Below are positions 58,456 through 64,000 of a stretch of 64,000 nucleotides of DNA, in pieces. Numbering within the stretch: position 1 is the stretch's first letter; each line of letters starts with the position of its first letter. Both the position numbers and the translations under genes were made by a program. The notes beneath the pieces are model-generated. The model was not told where the DNA came from. It was given only the letters and a program-made list of their open reading frames with translations, and made no database searches. This DNA comes from Ignavibacteria bacterium RIFOXYB12_FULL_35_14 (GTDB lineage: Bacteria; Bacteroidota; Ignavibacteria; Ignavibacteriales; Ignavibacteriaceae), in NCBI GenBank assembly GCA_001803045.1, contig MHAR01000033.1:31799-95798 (forward strand). The letters are read 5' to 3'.

Positions 58456-58599
58456 ATGAAAAGAACATATCAGCCAAGTAATCGGAAAAGAAAAAATACG
58501 CACGGCTTTAGAGAAAGAATGAAAACCAAAAACGGAAGAAGTGTTTTAGCAAGACGACGAGGTAAGGGGCGAAAGAAATTAACTGTTAGCGATGAATAA
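58456..58599 (+). CDS. rpmH: 50S ribosomal protein L34
   Basis: A 47-residue protein beginning [18 protein letters not shown], continuing with [19 protein letters not shown] and ending [11 protein letters not shown]. This is the complete L34 protein, a small basic ribosomal protein. It starts the rpmH-rnpA-yidD-yidC cluster, which runs away from dnaA as usual. A GG and A-rich tract before the ATG serves as ribosome binding site. It is too short to stand out by frame length but is certain from the sequence. Confidence 0.97.
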   Translation: MKRTYQPSNRKRKNTHGFRERMKTKNGRSVLARRRGKGRKKLTVSDE

Positions 58600-58605
58600 T
58601 AAAAC

Positions 58606-59004
58606 TTGAAAAAATATGGCCTTTCTGCTTTAGAAAAAATTAAAAGCAGAAAAGATTTTGAAAAAATTATTATCGGGGGCGATACAACATATTCATCAGA
58701 CAATAGAATTAGAGCCAATTACAGATTAACTATTGCCCCGGATAAATCTAGAGTTATGTTTGCTGTTGCTGTGGGTAAAAAGCTTGGGAATGCTGTTTGG
58801 AGAAACAGGGTTAAACGTTTAGTTAGAGAAGCTTATCGATGGAACAAAGTCGGGTTAGTAGAAAAATGCAAGATTAAAAACGCTCTTCTTGAAATTATCT
58901 TTTCACCGCAAGCTCTTAATCAAATTAAAAATAGATACATAGGGCTCAGCGATATAGAACCCCCGATTAAAGAAATTATTGCTAAGCTAGAAGAAAAAAT
59001 TTAA
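58606..59004 (+). CDS. rnpA: ribonuclease P protein component
   Basis: A 132-residue RnpA. Residues about 62-68 contain RNRVKRLVREAYR in the context KKLGNAVWRNRVKRL, the RNR motif that binds the RNase P RNA, and the N-terminus GLSALEKIKSRKDFEKII is typical. It forms the protein subunit of the enzyme that trims the 5' end of tRNA precursors. The start codon is TTG at 58606, 6 nt after the rpmH stop. Its stop codon is followed directly by the yidD ATG, so the two are translated together. Confidence 0.95.
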   Translation: MKKYGLSALEKIKSRKDFEKIIIGGDTTYSSDNRIRANYRLTIAPDKSRVMFAVAVGKKLGNAVWRNRVKRLVREAYRWNKVGLVEKCKIKNALLEIIFSPQALNQIKNRYIGLSDIEPPIKEIIAKLEEKI

Positions 59005-59214
59005 ATGAGAAAACTTTTTATCCTCTTATTCAGAGGTTACAAAAAATTGATTTCTCCTGTGCTTCCGCCGTCATGTCGTTTTTATCCAACGTGTTCTGAG
59101 TATTCAATTCAGGCCTTGGAAAAGTATGGAGTTATAAAAGGCGGAGCTAAAACAATTTGGCGAATTTTAAGATGTAACCCGTTTAATAAGGGCGGTTACG
59201 ACCCAATAGAATAA
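59005..59214 (+). CDS. yidD: membrane protein insertion efficiency factor YidD
   Basis: A 69-residue protein with the family core [20 protein letters not shown], containing conserved Cys residues, then [14 protein letters not shown] and [17 protein letters not shown]. YidD is a small membrane-associated protein that helps the insertase YidC. The ATG starts directly after the rnpA stop (TAA ATG), and yidC starts 12 nt after its stop. Length is normal. Confidence 0.95.
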   Translation: MRKLFILLFRGYKKLISPVLPPSCRFYPTCSEYSIQALEKYGVIKGGAKTIWRILRCNPFNKGGYDPIE

Positions 59215-59226
59215 TGGAATATTAAT

Positions 59227-61107
59227 ATGGATCGAAACACTATAATAGCTTTCGTACTAATCAGTGCAATCCTGATAGTATGGTTATTTTTAAATTCACC
59301 ACAGCCACCACCGCAAAACGGAAAAATATCCGACTCCACAATTGTAACGAATGAACGAATAAGGGAAACGGTTCAAGAGAAAATCCAGAACCTCGATATA
59401 GAAAGTAAGCTGGAAAACTCGCGGCAGGTAGACAGCTTGAAATTCGGCACTTTTTTTCCGGCGCCAAAAGGTGAAGAAAAAATCATTAAAATAGAAAATG
59501 ATTTAGTAAAGATGGAATTCTCAACCCGTGGGGGTAATATAAAAAAATACTACTTGAAGAAATTTAGAAATTGGTATTCAATTGATGTAGAAAAGGAAAA
59601 GAATTTTTATTATGAGCAAGTTCAACTCATAAACTATTCTAAAGGCGGAGATTATAATTTATCTTTTGTAACCTCAGATGGTAAGGCAATTAACACCGGC
59701 ATGCTGGATTTTAAATATTCGGGAAACCGGGATTATTACAATTTATCCAAGGACGATTCACTAACAATATCTTTTTCTTTAAATGTTGACAAGAACAAAA
59801 AGCTTATAAAACGTTTCACTATTTATGGCGATAGGTATGTTCTAAATACGGAAGTTGAGCTGAACGAAATGGGGAGCGTAATCAGTAATGGTGCAATTGA
59901 TCTTGTTTGGAATAATGGAATCAGGTTTGTGGAAGAAAACACAGTTGATGAAGCAACTTACTCCAATGCAAGCGCTTTTTATGGCGACGAACAAGTTATT
60001 ATTGATGCTTCAACTGCCGGGGAAATTGTTGAGAAAGATTTTACGGGAAGGATAGATTGGATTGCTGTTAGGAACAAATACTTTGCGGCGATTGTGTCTC
60101 CCAAAAACCCAAATAATATTGAGGGCGGTTATATTAAGGGCGAAAACATTGCCCTAAGTAATCAGGGAATTAAGGAACTCTACACCACAAGACTGATTAT
60201 ACCGATTAAGAATCCAATCTTAGAAAAACATGAGTTCTCTCTTTACATTGGTCCAATCGATTATTCTATCTTAAAGAATGAAGGAAATAATTTAGAAGAG
60301 ATAGTTGACTTCGGAAGCTTTTTTGGATTAAAATTTATTGTTAGACCAATAGCCGAATTTGTATTGCTCCCGCTCTTTACCTTTTTGCATATTTTCATTC
60401 CGAATTATGGTTTCGTAATTATAGTTTTTTCGTTGATAATTAAAATTGTTCTTTATCCATTAACTAAGAGCAGCTTGCACTCGATGAAGAAGATGCAGCT
60501 TTTGCAGCCAAAGATCGCCGAGATTAAAGAAAAGCTTAAAGATGACCCACAGAAGATGAACAAAGAAACTATGAAGCTTTACTCAACATATGGAATAAAC
60601 CCGGCAGGCGGGTGTTTACCGCTCCTTTTACAAATGCCGATATTCGTTGCGCTGTGGGGGTTGTTCCAGGTTGCAATTGAATTACGGCAACAGCCATTTA
60701 TGTTTTGGATTAATGATCTTTCACGCCCCGATGTTATTGCGAGCTTGCCTATGAAAATTCCCCTTTTCGGGATTGATAAAATAAGCGGACTTGCACTTTT
60801 AATGGGAATAACAACATTTATCCAGCAGAAGATGACAGTAAAAGATCCAAAGCAGCAGAGCCTTGTCTACATTATGCCGGTTATGTTAACACTAATGTTT
60901 ATGAGTTTCCCGTCAGGACTTAATCTTTATTATTTTATGTTCAACCTATTCTCCATCATTCAACAATTTTATGTGAATAAGAAGCATGATAATGTTGTTT
61001 TAGAACCCGTCGCACAAAAACCGGGAAAGAAAAAAGGTTTCATGCAACGTCTGATGGAAACGGCGGAACAAAGCGCTAAGGCACAGCAGCAAAAAAGAAA
61101 AAAATAA
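59227..61107 (+). CDS. yidC: membrane protein insertase YidC
   Basis: A 626-residue YidC. It has an N-terminal helix (IIAFVLISAILIVWLFL), a long periplasmic beta domain (about residues 60-350), and a conserved C-terminal membrane core beginning near LKFIVRPIAEFVLLPLFTF, with the core loop KMQLLQPKIAEIKEKLKDDP and NPAGGCLPLLLQMPIFVALWGLF. A basic tail ends the protein (QQQKRKK). It inserts membrane proteins alone or with Sec. It closes the rpmH cluster and is followed by a terminator hairpin. Confidence 0.96.
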   Translation: MDRNTIIAFVLISAILIVWLFLNSPQPPPQNGKISDSTIVTNERIRETVQEKIQNLDIESKLENSRQVDSLKFGTFFPAPKGEEKIIKIENDLVKMEFSTRGGNIKKYYLKKFRNWYSIDVEKEKNFYYEQVQLINYSKGGDYNLSFVTSDGKAINTGMLDFKYSGNRDYYNLSKDDSLTISFSLNVDKNKKLIKRFTIYGDRYVLNTEVELNEMGSVISNGAIDLVWNNGIRFVEENTVDEATYSNASAFYGDEQVIIDASTAGEIVEKDFTGRIDWIAVRNKYFAAIVSPKNPNNIEGGYIKGENIALSNQGIKELYTTRLIIPIKNPILEKHEFSLYIGPIDYSILKNEGNNLEEIVDFGSFFGLKFIVRPIAEFVLLPLFTFLHIFIPNYGFVIIVFSLIIKIVLYPLTKSSLHSMKKMQLLQPKIAEIKEKLKDDPQKMNKETMKLYSTYGINPAGGCLPLLLQMPIFVALWGLFQVAIELRQQPFMFWINDLSRPDVIASLPMKIPLFGIDKISGLALLMGITTFIQQKMTVKDPKQQSLVYIMPVMLTLMFMSFPSGLNLYYFMFNLFSIIQQFYVNKKHDNVVLEPVAQKPGKKKGFMQRLMETAEQSAKAQQQKRKK

Positions 61108-61132
61108 GAAGCTCAAACCGTGTTTGTAAATA

Positions 61133-61173
61133 CTTCAGAAATCAATATTATTCTGAAGCACAAATACTTTTTT
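61133..61173 (+). terminator. hairpin terminator after yidC, abutting the patatin gene
   Basis: CTTCAGAA (61133-61140) and TTCTGAAG (61151-61158) form a perfect 8-bp stem. CACAAATAC then leads into a T-run at 61167-61173. The patatin start codon (ATG 61179) is only about 6 nt after the T-run, so this could be an attenuator or the end of yidC transcription. Confidence 0.7.
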
Positions 61174-61178
61174 CTTAA

Positions 61179-63890
61179 ATGTATATTCTTAGAAAAATAT
61201 TTTTTCCATTCTTTACTTTTTTCCTATCGATTTCATTTGCTCAGCAGGCAGAAATTATTAAGGTAGAAACAGTAACAAGAAAATTGCCCTTCGGTCTTTC
61301 TGAAAATATCTCAAAAGTATCTCCCGTTGTTGCTCTTGCACTCAGCGGAGGGGGGGCTAGAAGTTTGGCACAAATTGGCGTACTTAAAGCTTTAGAAGAA
61401 GCCGGACTGTCTGTTGATGTAATTGTTGGAACCAGCATGGGAAGCATAGTTGGCGGGCTTTACGCCGCAGGCTATTCTACAAGAGAGCTAGATTCTATAG
61501 CAAAGCAAATTGATTGGGCATCGCTCATCTCTTTAGACAGAAATACAAACAGACGCGATTTGTTCGTTGATCAAAAAATCACTGAAGATAAAGCCGTTCT
61601 TAGTTTACGTTTGCAAGGACTAAAACCGATCATCCCTACTTCTATAAATGATGGGCAGAGATTATCAAACCAACTTAACCTGCTTGCACTGCAAGCCCCG
61701 ATTCATGTAAAAGAAGATTTTGACAACCTGCTTTTTAAATTCAGAGCAGTTTGTACAGATTTAGTCTCTGGGGGAAAAATCGTACTTAACAGGGGGTCAC
61801 TTAGCCTGGCAATGAGAGCCAGCTCAAGCGTGTCCTTTTTTTTATCTCCAACAAAATATGATTCACTTACATTGGTTGATGGCGGTTTGGTAGCAAATAT
61901 TCCTGTAAAAACTGCCCTGGAAGAAGGCGGCGATTTTGTTATTGCTGTAAATACTACAAGCGGGCTGCACGCCCAAGAAGAACTTGAGTATCCGTGGATT
62001 GTTGCAGATCAGGTTGTAAGCATTCCAATGAAGCTTCTAAACGAATCCCAGCTAAGTACGGCTGATTTTGTTATTCAACCGGAGCTGCAAAATATAACCG
62101 CAAATGATTTTACAAATATAGATTCCATAATTAGCAATGGATTTAATGCAGCCAATCCACTGGTGTATGAAATTAAAATTATGTTAGATTCTTTGAGAGA
62201 ATCAAGATTTAAAAAGGACAATTGCTTTTATATAAATCCGGAAATTAACAGCAGCGGTGTTCCAGAATTTCTAGATGCACTTGCTATTCATACAAACCCG
62301 GAGGATTCAATTTCCAAAGCAGATATTAAGCGAGCGCTGCATGATGTTTATAAGCTGGGCACGTATGAAAAATTAGAAGCTCGGATTGAAAAAAAAGACA
62401 ATTCTCATTCAGTTGAAATTTTCGGCGAGCAAAAAACCACAATTAAATCTTTTTCTATTATAGGAATTGAGATTCTTAAAAAGGCGCAAACAGATTCAAT
62501 TTTAACAAAACTGCTAAACAAATCATATGTTGAGAGAAAAGTAGTTGGGGCTATCATTGATATTCTGAAACTTTATAGAGCTCGTGGTTATTCATTGGCT
62601 GACTTGACAAGCATTTCTTTTAACAGAGAAACTGGAAATCTTGCACTTGCTTTTGATGAAGGCAAAATATCAAGAATTACTTTAGAGGGAAATAACAGAA
62701 CATCTGAAACAATAATCACAAGGGAATTTCCGATTAGAGAAGGCGATTATTTTCTATACCAAAATATTGAAGATGGCTTAACCAACCTGAGAAGTACAAA
62801 TCTTTTTGATGATGTTGTTTTAAGCGTTGTAAAGAAAGGCAATGATAATGTTGTTGAGCTTAAGGTATCAGAAAAGGTCTCCGGCATTGCGAGACTTGGA
62901 TTTAGAGCAGACAGCGAGAATAAAACTCAAATCAGTTTAGATGTTAGAGATGAGAACTTGTTGGGCATCGGAAGCGAAATTGGCGCTCTGTTTTATGGCG
63001 GGACGAGGAATCGTGGCTATATTCTAGAGTTGAAAGCAAATAGAATATGGAACACCTACTTAACTTACAAAGCAAATGTGTATTATCAATTTGACGATGC
63101 ATTTCTTTACGGCGATGACTTGCCAAAATCCGATAATAGATTTTCTCGTTCTGCTCTGGGCGAATACCGCCAGATTTTTTATGGAACATCCCTTTCTGTT
63201 GGAACACAAGTCGAAAAATTCGGAAACCTAATTTTTAAAGGCAGATATCAAGTAGATCAAATTAAAAATAAAACAGGCGCAACCGTCTTACCGTACAAAC
63301 TAGAAATCGTAAGCTTAAAGATCAGCACAACTATCGACACCCAAGATAAATATCCATATCCGCAAGATGGATTTCTCTTTTCAGGTTTTTATGAGACAGC
63401 GCAGACTGTTCTTGGCGGAGACATAGGCTTTACAAATTTATTTTTTGATTACAGAAACTACTTAACGTTTTCAGAGGATCATACAATTTCACCGCGCGTG
63501 TCGTTAGGTTTTGGAGATAAAACCCTTCCGCTTAGCCAACATTATTCGCTCGGCGGTCAGTATTCTTTTTTTGGTATGAGAGAAGATGAGTTTAGGGGAA
63601 GACAATTATTTTTAGCATCGCTCGAATACCGTTATAATTTACCTATAGATTTGTTCTTTGATACTTACGCTATGGTTAGATATGATTTGGGTTCAATTTG
63701 GCCCATTCAAGACGCAATTCGTTTTAAAGATTTGCGGCATGGAATCGGTGCCTCGATATCACTCGATACCCCAATTGGTCCCGCAGACTTTGCAGTTGGA
63801 AGAAGTTTTCTTTTCAAAAAGAACTTACCTGGTAATCCCATCAGCTGGGGTGAGGTTATTTTTTATTTTTCGATCGGGTATTATTTTTGA
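61179..63890 (+). CDS. patatin-like phospholipase fused to Omp85-type barrel (type Vd-like)
   Basis: A 903-residue exported protein. After a signal peptide (cleavage near ISFAQ) comes a patatin domain (about 50-330) with the oxyanion loop [13 protein letters not shown], the nucleophile Ser86 in GTSMGS and the catalytic Asp234 in [11 protein letters not shown], so it should hydrolyse lipid acyl esters. A POTRA-like domain follows (about 420-590), then a C-terminal beta-barrel of the Omp85 family (about 600-903, ending in a Phe-terminated strand, FYFSIGYYF). The order patatin-POTRA-barrel fits the PlpD family (type Vd secretion), in which the barrel may carry the lipase across or keep it at the outer membrane. 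A poor ribosome binding site precedes the ATG. The start is fixed by the signal peptide. Confidence 0.9.
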   Translation: MYILRKIFFPFFTFFLSISFAQQAEIIKVETVTRKLPFGLSENISKVSPVVALALSGGGARSLAQIGVLKALEEAGLSVDVIVGTSMGSIVGGLYAAGYSTRELDSIAKQIDWASLISLDRNTNRRDLFVDQKITEDKAVLSLRLQGLKPIIPTSINDGQRLSNQLNLLALQAPIHVKEDFDNLLFKFRAVCTDLVSGGKIVLNRGSLSLAMRASSSVSFFLSPTKYDSLTLVDGGLVANIPVKTALEEGGDFVIAVNTTSGLHAQEELEYPWIVADQVVSIPMKLLNESQLSTADFVIQPELQNITANDFTNIDSIISNGFNAANPLVYEIKIMLDSLRESRFKKDNCFYINPEINSSGVPEFLDALAIHTNPEDSISKADIKRALHDVYKLGTYEKLEARIEKKDNSHSVEIFGEQKTTIKSFSIIGIEILKKAQTDSILTKLLNKSYVERKVVGAIIDILKLYRARGYSLADLTSISFNRETGNLALAFDEGKISRITLEGNNRTSETIITREFPIREGDYFLYQNIEDGLTNLRSTNLFDDVVLSVVKKGNDNVVELKVSEKVSGIARLGFRADSENKTQISLDVRDENLLGIGSEIGALFYGGTRNRGYILELKANRIWNTYLTYKANVYYQFDDAFLYGDDLPKSDNRFSRSALGEYRQIFYGTSLSVGTQVEKFGNLIFKGRYQVDQIKNKTGATVLPYKLEIVSLKISTTIDTQDKYPYPQDGFLFSGFYETAQTVLGGDIGFTNLFFDYRNYLTFSEDHTISPRVSLGFGDKTLPLSQHYSLGGQYSFFGMREDEFRGRQLFLASLEYRYNLPIDLFFDTYAMVRYDLGSIWPIQDAIRFKDLRHGIGASISLDTPIGPADFAVGRSFLFKKNLPGNPISWGEVIFYFSIGYYF

Positions 63891-64000
63891 ACACACCCCT
63901 CGCCCCCCTGGGCAATGCTGTCAACTTAAGAAAAGGATAATTACTGTTCATTAAATAGCTCTTCTCTTATTAGGTGGATATTTTAATGTCCATTTTCTTT

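Overview
The window looks like chromosomal DNA from an AT-rich Gram-negative bacterium of the Bacteroidota/Ignavibacteriota group, most like the Ignavibacteria. The signs are a large secreted protein ending in a type A type-IX-secretion sorting domain with a YPNPFNPTT motif, many lipoproteins and outer-membrane barrels, Bacteroidota-style families (DUF2723, DUF4139, DUF6498, DUF5362), and short palindromic dispersed repeats between genes. This assignment comes from reading the sequence, not from a phylogeny.

Layout. 1-6.4 kb: the start of a DUF2723 membrane glycosyltransferase-like gene, a pseudouridine synthase, then a set of two lipoproteins, an outer-membrane barrel fused to a transglutaminase-like domain, and a FecR-like protein. 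6.4-15.6 kb: mostly housekeeping, membrane and hydrolase genes (Tat-exported D-aminoacylase, rhomboid protease, PAP2 phosphatase, cytochrome c, M14 carboxypeptidase, DUF4139). 15.9-18.8 kb: a T9SS-secreted protein broken by a 2-nt frameshift in a TATATA tract. 18.9-27.8 kb: small proteins, a GH13 glycosidase, AlkD-like repair protein, M16 peptidase and MFS transporter. 27.9-33.7 kb: a PLP decarboxylase joined by an ATGA overlap to a large defence-like gene, a NACHT/STAND-type NTPase with a C-terminal PD-(D/E)XK nuclease, now split by a one-base frameshift. 33.9-41 kb: ADP-forming acyl-CoA synthetase, ATP-grasp enzyme, a decayed IS200/RAYT-type transposase beside a run of palindromes, and a cluster of small cysteine-rich proteins. 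41.3-48.5 kb: an acidic protein, hldD, metH and envelope proteins.

48.6-61.1 kb is the replication-origin neighbourhood. gyrA, a degraded MntA/HepT (MNT-HEPN) pair, gyrB, dciA, recF, dnaN and dnaA run leftward. rpmH, rnpA, yidD and yidC run rightward. Perfect DnaA boxes lie over the dnaA start codon and in the dnaA-rpmH gap, and an AT-rich gap with repeated TGTTAATA lies between dnaN and dnaA. A patatin-Omp85 fusion (type Vd-like) closes the window.

Several genes carry single-event lesions (mntA, hepT, the NTPase-nuclease, the T9SS protein, the transposase). Some lie in A-runs or a dinucleotide repeat, so decay, phase variation and sequencing error all remain possible. The best candidates for a little-described system are the NTPase-nuclease gene and the cysteine-rich small-protein cluster at 38.1-40.3 kb. 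No tRNA, rRNA or CRISPR array was found.
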